A DNA stretch of 9,758 nt from Phycisphaerales bacterium (GTDB taxonomy: Bacteria; Planctomycetota; Phycisphaerae; Phycisphaerales; SM1A02): contig JAKVBR010000001.1 of NCBI GenBank assembly GCA_022447165.1, forward strand, positions 29,890 through 39,647. The letters are read 5' to 3'. Position 1 is the first letter of the stretch, and each line of letters opens with the position of its first letter. Shown in pieces: positions 1-5,839 of the stretch. Both the position numbers and the translations under genes were made by a program. The notes under the pieces were generated by a model. That model searched no databases. It was not told where the DNA came from and saw only the letters and a program-made list of their open reading frames with translations.

Positions 1-131
1 ATGGGGCAAGTGATTTGATGGTTGCCATCTTTGGTGATGCTGGCAAGCACATCAGAGTTGCCATGGGTTCAATTGGGCTCCCCCTCGATTCCACAGTCGA
101 GATTGAAGCCACGTTTACAACTGCAGAATGA
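1..131 (+). CDS. RidA/YjgF/UK114-family protein, 3' end only
   Basis: The reading frame that starts at base 3 (bases 1-2 finish a codon) is open from the window edge to TGA at 129-131 and gives about 42 residues. They contain GASDL, then FGDAGKHIRVAMG, then LPLDSTVEIEATF. This order (an N/G-A-S-DL turn, a GxxGxHxRxAxG helix, and an LPLxxxVEIE strand) is the usual C-terminus of one branch of the RidA/YjgF/YER057c family, small trimeric cytosolic proteins. Some members hydrolyse reactive enamine/imine intermediates made by PLP enzymes; many have no known role. The Arg-bearing segment of canonical RidA is not visible in this fragment, so I do not assign the deaminase activity. The fragment is the end of a gene that begins upstream of the window, and it is followed by a long non-coding gap. 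The family call is from recognition of the motif pattern. Confidence 0.75.
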   Translation, partial: GASDLMVAIFGDAGKHIRVAMGSIGLPLDSTVEIEATFTTAE

Positions 132-141
132 GCATATCCAA

Positions 142-179
142 GCGTTTTGTTATCGGACGCGGTCATTTTTTTGCTTTTT
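142..179 (+). terminator. Possible weak terminator after the RidA-family gene
   Basis: Eleven bases after the upstream stop codon, GCGTTT (142-147) can pair with GGACGC (155-160), using two G-T wobble pairs. Five bases later there is a run of seven T (165-171) and then another T-rich run (174-179). The stem is short and the T-run does not touch it, so this is a weak candidate. It is the only terminator-like element I see for the upstream gene. Confidence 0.25.
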
Positions 180-519
180 ATTAACTTTTTCACATTGCCG
201 GAATCTTTTTCACTTCCAAACATGTATAGATAGTAGTACCCTGTGGTACTCAGACCGGCGTGGCAACTCTATTATCGCGATTCAGTTGACCGCACTTATT
301 GCCCTCACGGGCGAAATTATCCAAGCCGCACTGGTCGACATTTCGACGCAATACTGCCTTGTTGGTGGTGTTGTCAGTGCGGCGGTTCCTTAAACAATTT
401 ATTGAGGGATTGCCAAAGGTTGTATTGCAATGGTGCAATGCTCCCTTCATTTCCTCGATTACGGTCGACGCAAGATTGTGAACCGCGTGTCAGGGCGCTT
501 CGTAGTTGTCACCTGTTGC

Positions 520-550
520 AAAACCGTAAACGAACACGTTTTTTTGTTTT
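520..550 (+). promoter_or_regulatory. T-rich hairpin just before the first pseudopilin gene (possible attenuator)
   Basis: AAACG (528-532) pairs perfectly with CGTTT (537-541) around an AACA loop, and the T-run continues to 545. An outer arm, AAAAC (520-524) with GTTTT (546-550), can extend the stem across a small internal loop. A hairpin followed by T residues, ending 19 bases before the start codon, resembles an intrinsic terminator placed in a leader. The stem is rich in A-T pairs and therefore weak. It could act as an attenuator, end an upstream small RNA, or have no role. Confidence 0.3.
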
Positions 551-569
551 AAGAATGGAGACTATTCCT

Positions 570-1607
570 ATGAAAAACACTAAAAGAGGTTTTACTCTTA
601 TTGAATTACTCGTCGTCATCGCGATTATCGCGTTGTTGATGGGTCTATTGCTTCCAGCTCTTGCAAAAGCGCTTGGCAATGCTCGTGTCCGTAAAGATCA
701 AGGACAACTCAAAGGTGTTGTTGCAACATATGCAATCTTCGCTGAAGCAGACAAAGATGAACAATACCCAATTCCGGGAAAAGTCAATCGCTTGCCAATT
801 AGCATCGACACGAGTGTGTTCGGTGACAGTCATCGATATGACGATGGTTCCGGTGACGATTTCACCGATGGCCACATCCAAGGTAGAGGTGAAATTGATT
901 ATGACATCAACATCTCAGCGTGGCTTCACTCTTCAATGATCGGTGACAATTATTATGAGCCAAGCATTTTGATTAGCTCAAATGAAAACAATCCAATGGT
1001 TGTTGCAAAAGGTGATCAAGGTGCTAACGCTGAAGAACTTCCATACGATTACTCTGCAATCGATGTTAGTAACGACATTTATTGGGATCCACTATTCTCT
1101 GCTGACATCACAGGCGCGGGTAACTCAGCTGCTCCAGAAGATGGCCAGCAGGGCGGTGTATCCAATGCATGTCACACTTCATATGCGAACTTGGCACTTT
1201 GTGGTCAACGACTGAAGAAGTATTGGACAAATGGTGATCACCACAACGTCATACTTTCAAGTCGCGGTCCTCAACACGGTTACAGTGTAGGTGACGATTT
1301 CTCAAAATCACCAACACTAAAACTTTACGGACCAACTGAGAAATGGGAAGGCGTCTATGTGACAGCAGATGCTTCATCACATTACGCTCAGTCCATGTGG
1401 TTCGATGCAGTTACGTACAAGCCACAAGATGACCTAGTCCCAGTTGCTGATAACGCTTTTGCCGCTGACTTCGTTGATTACGATCACGAACCAGATGCTC
1501 CAGACTATGGCAACAACGGCGGACCATCAGGTGACTGCTGGATGACACTCAGCGTTCTCTCATCAAAATCTGATGTAGCAGACGTATGGGATATCTTGTT
1601 ACCGTAA
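570..1607 (+). CDS. Type IV pilin-like (pseudopilin) protein, copy 1
   Basis: 345 residues. The start at 570 is chosen because GGAG (557-560) lies 9 bases upstream and because it gives a short basic leader, MKNTKRG, before the prepilin peptidase site. Cleavage would fall between Gly7 and Phe8, leaving Phe1 and Glu5 of the mature protein in FTLIE. A hydrophobic helix follows to about residue 32 and ends in LLPALAKALGNAR. The rest should be a periplasmic or extracellular globular domain. It is acidic and includes YPIPG (66-70), IQGRG (103-107), SRGPQHG (231-237) and VADNAFA (292-298). These blocks recur in the next gene, so the two are tandem paralogs separated by 36 bases. This copy has two extra acidic or Gly/Ala-rich stretches (about 71-102 and 181-199). 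Proteins of this shape are abundant in planctomycetes, and most have no known role; assembly into a type II secretion or pilus-like fibre is inferred only from the N-terminus. No assembly genes are nearby. Confidence 0.9.
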   Translation: MKNTKRGFTLIELLVVIAIIALLMGLLLPALAKALGNARVRKDQGQLKGVVATYAIFAEADKDEQYPIPGKVNRLPISIDTSVFGDSHRYDDGSGDDFTDGHIQGRGEIDYDINISAWLHSSMIGDNYYEPSILISSNENNPMVVAKGDQGANAEELPYDYSAIDVSNDIYWDPLFSADITGAGNSAAPEDGQQGGVSNACHTSYANLALCGQRLKKYWTNGDHHNVILSSRGPQHGYSVGDDFSKSPTLKLYGPTEKWEGVYVTADASSHYAQSMWFDAVTYKPQDDLVPVADNAFAADFVDYDHEPDAPDYGNNGGPSGDCWMTLSVLSSKSDVADVWDILLP

Positions 1608-1643
1608 CTATTTGTTTACTGAATTTATTGGAGGTTTCATTCT

Positions 1644-2537
1644 ATGAAACACAAGACACATAAAAAAGGCTTTACGCTCATCGAACTACTCGTTGTGATG
1701 TCAATCATTGCATTGCTTCTTAGTATTTTGATGCCTGCACTTGGTCGTGCAAGAGCTGAAGCCATGTTGACCAAAGATCAGACTCAGGTGAAATCGATTT
1801 ACTCTGGTTTCTCCTTCTGGGCACCAAGCCATAACGGCAGATACCCAATCCCTGGTCTTGAACAACGATTGGAAGACCCGAATCAGGGCTTTATCAAAGG
1901 TCGAGGACCAGAAAACCTTGAGGTTAACGACCACGCATCAATGCTTTCAATGTGCATAATGCAACAACTCTTTACACCTGACGTTCTCATTGCTCCAACA
2001 GAGCAAAGTGATGTTGTGTACCCAAAGGAGTTTTACGATTATGACGCTTATGTGGTTGCAGATTGGACATTCTGGGATAACACCTTCGTGAATGACCTTG
2101 AGAACGACTGCAATAACAGTTATGGCATCATGCCTGTAACTGGTAAGCGGAAGCACCAAAACTGGGGCGTGAGCACTTACAACCCAACTGGTTTTGCAAT
2201 TATTGGTACTCGTGGTCCTCAAAATGGTGATGAAGATCCATTTAGTCAATCAAACCTATTCCACGGCATTGATCGTTCGTGGAAAGGTGTCACAACGTTT
2301 GGCGATGGTCACACCGAAATTCTTGAAACGTTCTACCCAATTGCATCCACATACGTCAATGACAGTGGTGAAGCTGTGGCAGACAACCTCTTTGCTGAAG
2401 CAACAGACCAAGCTGTAGACAATGACTACGGCAATGGTTTAGGACAAGGCGCTGACATTGTTTTAACTCACGTTATGCAAGGCGATGTCACAGACAGTGG
2501 TAAAGGCGGAGGTTGCTCAGAATTCTTGTTCGATTAA
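1644..2537 (+). CDS. Type IV pilin-like (pseudopilin) protein, copy 2
   Basis: 297 residues. The start has a strong ribosome binding site, GGAGG at 1630-1634, 9 bases upstream, the same spacing as copy 1. The leader MKHKTHKKG is basic, with cleavage expected between Gly9 and Phe10 and Glu5 in FTLIE. The hydrophobic helix runs to about residue 32 (ILMPALGRAR). The globular part shares blocks with copy 1: YPIPG (67-71), IKGRG (84-88), an NSY segment preceded by Cys156, TRGPQNG (189-195), W213-KGV and VADNLFA (246-252). It also has GDGH (220-223), a motif often seen near the C-terminus of planctomycete pilin-like proteins; copy 1 does not keep it. It ends in a Gly-rich tail with Cys291. It is probably co-transcribed with copy 1 and is followed directly by a strong terminator, so the two genes form a closed unit. 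The specific function is unknown. Confidence 0.9.
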   Translation: MKHKTHKKGFTLIELLVVMSIIALLLSILMPALGRARAEAMLTKDQTQVKSIYSGFSFWAPSHNGRYPIPGLEQRLEDPNQGFIKGRGPENLEVNDHASMLSMCIMQQLFTPDVLIAPTEQSDVVYPKEFYDYDAYVVADWTFWDNTFVNDLENDCNNSYGIMPVTGKRKHQNWGVSTYNPTGFAIIGTRGPQNGDEDPFSQSNLFHGIDRSWKGVTTFGDGHTEILETFYPIASTYVNDSGEAVADNLFAEATDQAVDNDYGNGLGQGADIVLTHVMQGDVTDSGKGGGCSEFLFD

Positions 2538-2566
2538 GTTAATTGTTCATCCTAGTGACAAAAATG

Positions 2567-2598
2567 CCGACCGCAGCAATTGCTGCGGTCGGTTTTTT
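2567..2598 (+). terminator. Strong intrinsic terminator: perfect 26-base palindrome plus six T
   Basis: The half-site CCGACCGCAGCAA (2567-2579) is followed at once by its exact reverse complement (2580-2592), and then by TTTTTT (2593-2598). The stem can form about 11-12 pairs, mostly G-C, with a minimal loop. It lies 30 bases after the stop codon of pseudopilin copy 2 and would end that transcript. Five A residues at 2560-2564 on the other side mean it may also work on the minus strand, although no minus-strand gene is seen nearby. Confidence 0.9.
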
Positions 2599-2614
2599 AC
2601 AGAACGAGTTTCAG

Positions 2615-2629
2615 TACAATGTGTACATG
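2615..2629 (+). promoter_or_regulatory. Candidate -10 box and leaderless start of the long nfeD
   Basis: TACAAT (2615-2620) matches five of six bases of the bacterial -10 consensus. The ATG of the long nfeD begins at 2627, seven bases after the box, which is about where transcription would start. There is no purine-rich ribosome binding site at a normal distance before this ATG. Together these suggest a leaderless mRNA. No good -35 box is present; the expected position (about 2592-2597) is the T-run of the preceding terminator. Confidence 0.4.
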
Positions 2630-4216
2630 GTTGAGTTATTACTTCTTGCGCTTAGCACCTTCTGTGTGACAGACTCTAATGCTCCTGTGCCTAGTTACAG
2701 ACAAGCGTCAACAGTTGCAATCATTCCAATTGAAGGCGCAGTCGATAAAGTCACTGCGCATTCGTTTGAACGTCGGCTCAAAGAAGCTTCTGATGCAGAC
2801 GCAGTTGTTATTGAACTCAACACGCCAGGCGGCGACCTTATGTCAACGCTTGAAATTTGTTATCAAATCAAAAACCACGCACCATCAAACACTGTAGCGT
2901 GGATCAACCCACATGCATTTTCTGCAGGAACAATCATTGGACTTGCATGCAGAGACATCATCATTTCAGATGGTGGTATGTTTGGAGATGCCGCACCCAT
3001 CAATGCCATGGGCGTCCCGCTACCTGACTCTGAGCGCGCCAAAATTGAATCGCCAATCCTCGCTGAAGTCATCGACTCAGCAAGGCGTAATCACTATGAC
3101 GAGCGACTCGTTGAAGCATTCGTCAGTGTTGGAATTGAATTGTGGCTGATTGAGCATATCCACACTAACGAGACCATTTGCGTTAATGCTCGCGAGTATG
3201 AAATGCTTTTTGGCGAGTCGCCACCCCAACACTTCACTCCAATTTCAACGAATGATGGTCCGCAACAATCATTGACACCCTTCTTTCAACTCAACGACGT
3301 TAATGGAAATGAACCGTACGACCCACTCTTCGTGCAGGAACTTCCTACAAGTCGAACAAATATCGAAACAGAATCGCGTGATGATTGGAAACTCATCAAA
3401 CACATCGTGCCAAACGATCGGCTACTCACGTTGAAACCACAAGAGGCAACGCAATACGGACTCATCAAACATGTCGTGTCTAATGAACAAGATGTCAAAG
3501 ATTGGTTTGGTGCAAAAACGCTCAAGCGGATCGAACGCAATTGGTCTGAGGGTTTACTTTCACTTTTACTAAGTTGGCCTGTTCGACTTGCGCTCATTGC
3601 ACTCTTCGTCATCTGTATTGTTGTTGAGTTTTCAACGGGAACATCTGGCCCTTTTGGAATTGCTGCATCAATTTGCATGGCGATTCTTATGGGCGCGCCA
3701 TGGATTGTCGGACTTGCTCAGTGGTGGGATGTACTCTTTGTTTTCCTAGGACTCATCCTTATTGTGTGCGAAGTCATGATCGTGCCAGGCACTGGCTTTA
3801 CTGGATTTATGGGCGTTGCATTTCTGCTTGTTGGCATGGTTGGCAGCTTCGTGTCGGGTGATCTCACCACTCCTGAAGGTCAAACGCAACTTGTTGTTGG
3901 GCTTTCTACGGTTGTTGGCGGATTTGCGCTTGCTGGCGTAGCAACTTGGTTTATTGTGAAGAAATATGGCGCTTCACCAGCAATCAATCGGCTCGTGCTT
4001 GACGACGCCCTTGACGTTCCAACTTCAACTGAACACAACACGCCTTCAGTTGGAGTCACCGCTGTTGCATCAACTGACCTGCGTCCATCTGGCAAAATCA
4101 TGATTGGCGATGTCTTGTATGACGCAACAACAAGTGGGAGTTGGATTTCTCAGGGCGCAACTGTTAAAATTATTCAAACAGGTCTCACTCTTGAAGTTGA
4201 GGAAGTTGAAGCATGA
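2627..4216 (+). CDS. nfeD: Long NfeD-family membrane serine protease
   Basis: 529 residues from ATG 2627. Residues 1-15 are a hydrophobic signal-like segment. Residues 27-175 form a ClpP/crotonase-type protease domain with NTPGGD (65-70), HAFSAG (96-101) and Lys139. By comparison with the archaeal 1510-N protease, Ser99 and Lys139 are the likely catalytic Ser-Lys pair. A long polar linker (about 176-265) precedes LLTLKPQEATQYG, which normally closes the protease fold. About four or five membrane segments lie between 315 and 445, with the family-typical FSTGTSGPFG and VPGTGFTGFMG turns. A C-terminal OB-fold domain (about 473-529) contains LRPSGKIMIGDVLYDA. The protease should sit outside the cytoplasmic membrane and cleave hydrophobic stretches of membrane proteins, and NfeD proteins partner with flotillin-type scaffolds. 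The gene overlaps the short nfeD by 4 bases. The TTG-initiated extension back to 2543 runs through the terminator and is rejected; GTG 2621 is a weaker alternative start. Confidence 0.9.
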   Translation: MVELLLLALSTFCVTDSNAPVPSYRQASTVAIIPIEGAVDKVTAHSFERRLKEASDADAVVIELNTPGGDLMSTLEICYQIKNHAPSNTVAWINPHAFSAGTIIGLACRDIIISDGGMFGDAAPINAMGVPLPDSERAKIESPILAEVIDSARRNHYDERLVEAFVSVGIELWLIEHIHTNETICVNAREYEMLFGESPPQHFTPISTNDGPQQSLTPFFQLNDVNGNEPYDPLFVQELPTSRTNIETESRDDWKLIKHIVPNDRLLTLKPQEATQYGLIKHVVSNEQDVKDWFGAKTLKRIERNWSEGLLSLLLSWPVRLALIALFVICIVVEFSTGTSGPFGIAASICMAILMGAPWIVGLAQWWDVLFVFLGLILIVCEVMIVPGTGFTGFMGVAFLLVGMVGSFVSGDLTTPEGQTQLVVGLSTVVGGFALAGVATWFIVKKYGASPAINRLVLDDALDVPTSTEHNTPSVGVTAVASTDLRPSGKIMIGDVLYDATTSGSWISQGATVKIIQTGLTLEVEEVEA

Positions 4217-4758
4217 CACTCATACTCGCACAAGCAGCAACCCAAAGCGCATCCCCAATCATCTGGGCATTCATTCTCATTGGCGTTGCGTTGATTCTGT
4301 TTGCACTCGAAATTTTCATCCCCTCTGGTGGTTTAATCGCCCTTGTTGGGGCGGTTGCAGTGATAGGGTCGCTTGTTGCGTTTTATATTCACGATGCGAA
4401 TACGGGGCTCGTTGCAACAGCAATCTACATTGTGCTCGCTCCAGTGCTCTTTTGGATTGGATTTAAAATTTGGGCAGCATCGCCCCTTGCAAAACAAATG
4501 ATTCTTGGCGGTGTTGTGTATGAAGACGCAGATGAAGCGAAACAAGAGATGAAAGCAAGACAAGCAGCTGATGTCGCCGAACTCGAAGCCCTCGTTGGCA
4601 TGAAGGGCGAGGCAGTGACAGTCCTAAGACCCATCGGCACCATCCGCATCGATGGGAAACGGTACGACGCAATGGCTGAAACGGGAAGTATCGAATCTGG
4701 GGCTACTATTGAGGTTTCGACCGTTTACGACAACCAAATCAAGGTTCGCGAGGTCTAA
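4213..4758 (+). CDS. Short NfeD-family membrane protein (no protease domain)
   Basis: 181 residues. The ATG overlaps the stop codon of the long nfeD (ATGA at 4213-4216) and has GAGGA at 4199-4203, 9 bases upstream, so the two are translationally coupled. Three membrane helices lie at about 15-36, 40-60 and 64-86, with the NfeD-typical turn EIFIPSGGLIALVG between the first two. A charged Ala/Glu-rich linker (about 103-128) leads to an OB-fold domain (about 129-181) with the hallmark LRPIGTIRIDGKRYDA. There is no ClpP-like domain. In the family, such short NfeD proteins are encoded next to flotillin or stomatin-like partners, and the OB domain is thought to mediate protein contacts. Its place between the protease-type NfeD and FloA fits a subunit of the same membrane complex; this role is inferred from context. 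Confidence 0.92.
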   Translation: MTLILAQAATQSASPIIWAFILIGVALILFALEIFIPSGGLIALVGAVAVIGSLVAFYIHDANTGLVATAIYIVLAPVLFWIGFKIWAASPLAKQMILGGVVYEDADEAKQEMKARQAADVAELEALVGMKGEAVTVLRPIGTIRIDGKRYDAMAETGSIESGATIEVSTVYDNQIKVREV

Positions 4759-4771
4759 ACAGCCCTTGAGT

Positions 4772-4801
4772 TTGGCGGGGAATTGCTCGCAGTGGTACAC
4801 T
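4772..4801 (+). promoter_or_regulatory. Candidate sigma-70-type promoter for floA
   Basis: TTGGCG (4772-4777) and TACACT (4796-4801) are each a four-of-six match to the -35 and -10 boxes, with an 18-base spacer. TGG directly before TACACT gives an extended -10 (TGn). It lies in the 73-base gap between the short nfeD and floA, the only real gap in the cluster, and would start transcription about 20-25 bases before the floA start codon. Confidence 0.45.
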
Positions 4802-4831
4802 ATCTACCTAAGAATTGAAGGAATTTAAATC

Positions 4832-5836
4832 ATGACAACTATTCTTGCATCAGTTTGGCTTATTGGCGGCGTCATCATTGGCGGGATATTCCTACTCATT
4901 TTTGTCGCGCTTGCGTTCCAATACATCGGTCTCTACCTACAGGCGTGGGTCAGTGGCGCGAAGGTCGGCTTCATCGACCTCATCATGATGCGATTTAGAA
5001 AAGTAAACTCTAAATCCGTTGTCATTAACCGAATTAGTGCAAAGAAAGCGGGGCTTGAGATTTCGACTGACCAACTCGAAGCCCACTACCTTGCTGGCGG
5101 ACGAATCACAAACGTCGTTCGAGCGATGATTGCAGCAGACAAGGCGAGAATCGACCTTGAATGGGAAAACGCAACTGCGATTGACCTTGCTGGTCGTGAC
5201 ATCATGGATGCTGTCCATACCTCTGTTGATCCGAAAGTTATTGATTGCCCATCACAAACAAGCGGTAAAAGCACGATTGATGCTGTCGCTGGCGATGGTA
5301 TTCAACTTCGCGCAAGAGCACGTGTCACTGTAAGAACAAACATTGCTCGTCTTGTTGGTGGTGCAACGGAAGAAACCATCATCGCTCGTGTCGGCGAAGG
5401 CATTATTTCAACAATTGGTTCTGCCGAAACGCATCTCCAAGTGCTTGAAAACCCTGACAACATTTCAAAGACTGTGCTTGCAAAAGGTCTTGATGCTGGC
5501 ACTGCATTTGAAATTCTTTCAATTGATATTGCGGACGTCGACGTCGGCGAAAACATTGGCGCGACACTTCAAGCACATCAAGCAGAGGCCGATAAAGCTC
5601 GCTTCCAAGCAGAAGCAGAAAAACGAAGAGCAATGGCGGTTGCACAAGAAGCAGAGTACCGAGCTGAAGAACAAAAGAACCGCGCGCTTGTTGTGCTTGC
5701 TGAAGCAGAAGTTCCAAAAGCAATGGCAGATGCATTTAGAAAAGGTAACTTTGGCGTCATGGATTATTACAACATGAAAAACGTCATTGCTGATACCGAC
5801 ATGCGTTCATCCATTGCAGGCGACGCTGAAGAGTAA
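4832..5836 (+). CDS. floA: Flotillin-like protein FloA
   Basis: 334 residues, close to the roughly 331 of Bacillus subtilis FloA. The start has AAGGA at 4818-4822, 9 bases upstream. The N-terminus is a hydrophobic membrane-associated hairpin or helix (about 7-36). The SPFH-like domain carries blocks I recognise as nearly invariant in FloA: HYLAGG (85-90), IDLAGRDIMDAV (117-128), RLVGGATEETIIARVGEGI (173-191), KGLDAGTAFEILSIDIADVD (218-237) and NIGATLQ (241-247). A coiled coil rich in Glu-Ala repeats (about 249-296) follows, then KGNFGVMDYYNMKN (304-317). FloA oligomerises on the inner face of the membrane and organises functional membrane microdomains that affect fluidity and the assembly of secretion and signalling complexes. 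The two upstream nfeD genes are its expected partners. One oddity is a stretch at about 139-153 that appears some seven residues longer than I remember for Bacillus FloA. Confidence 0.96.
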   Translation: MTTILASVWLIGGVIIGGIFLLIFVALAFQYIGLYLQAWVSGAKVGFIDLIMMRFRKVNSKSVVINRISAKKAGLEISTDQLEAHYLAGGRITNVVRAMIAADKARIDLEWENATAIDLAGRDIMDAVHTSVDPKVIDCPSQTSGKSTIDAVAGDGIQLRARARVTVRTNIARLVGGATEETIIARVGEGIISTIGSAETHLQVLENPDNISKTVLAKGLDAGTAFEILSIDIADVDVGENIGATLQAHQAEADKARFQAEAEKRRAMAVAQEAEYRAEEQKNRALVVLAEAEVPKAMADAFRKGNFGVMDYYNMKNVIADTDMRSSIAGDAEE

Positions 5837-5839
5837 TTC

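Larger units (their letters stand above)
132..569 (+). other. 438-base intergenic region with repeat and hairpin structure
   Basis: No convincing gene is present in this gap. It holds a 9-base direct repeat CTTTTTCAC at 185-193 and 205-213, and a TATAGAT at 225-231 that could be a -10 box. It also holds perfect or near-perfect hairpins with 4-base loops at 235-250 (AGTACC/GGTACT), 299-314 (core GCCC/GGGC) and 422-441 (core ATTGCA/TGCAAT), and a final T-rich hairpin at 520-550. Open frames here have no recognisable protein features and no ribosome binding site. It could be a long structured 5' leader of the pseudopilin transcript, a small RNA gene, or a decayed gene; I cannot choose from sequence alone. 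Confidence 0.5.

Noticed and set aside
22..393. Open frame of 123 codons over the end of the RidA-family gene and the gap
   Set aside because: It overlaps the RidA-family frame, which has clear motifs, and its product shows no plausible protein composition or start signal.
331..474. Repeated GGTCGAC and GACGCAA words in the leader region
   Set aside because: The copies are short, unevenly spaced and share no flanking sequence, so chance is the simpler explanation.
243..569. N-terminal extension of pseudopilin copy 1 back to a start at 243
   Set aside because: The extra residues precede a complete prepilin leader, contain no recognisable feature and have no ribosome binding site. The ATG at 570 has GGAG at good spacing and gives a normal short basic leader.
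2543..2626. Upstream TTG start for the long nfeD
   Set aside because: It would place the coding sequence through the perfect palindromic terminator and put unlike residues before a normal hydrophobic N-terminal segment.
3286..3678. Minus-strand frame of 130 codons opposite nfeD
   Set aside because: It is a shadow of a strongly supported protein on the + strand, without start signal or recognisable domain.
5534..5545. Palindrome GACGTCGACGTC inside floA as a possible operator
   Set aside because: It encodes part of the conserved ADVDVG segment and is explained by the Asp-Val repeat and codon choice.
5343..5777. Alternative + frame and minus-strand frames inside floA
   Set aside because: FloA is conserved over the whole stretch. 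The long alternative frames come from the repetitive Glu-Ala coiled-coil codons.
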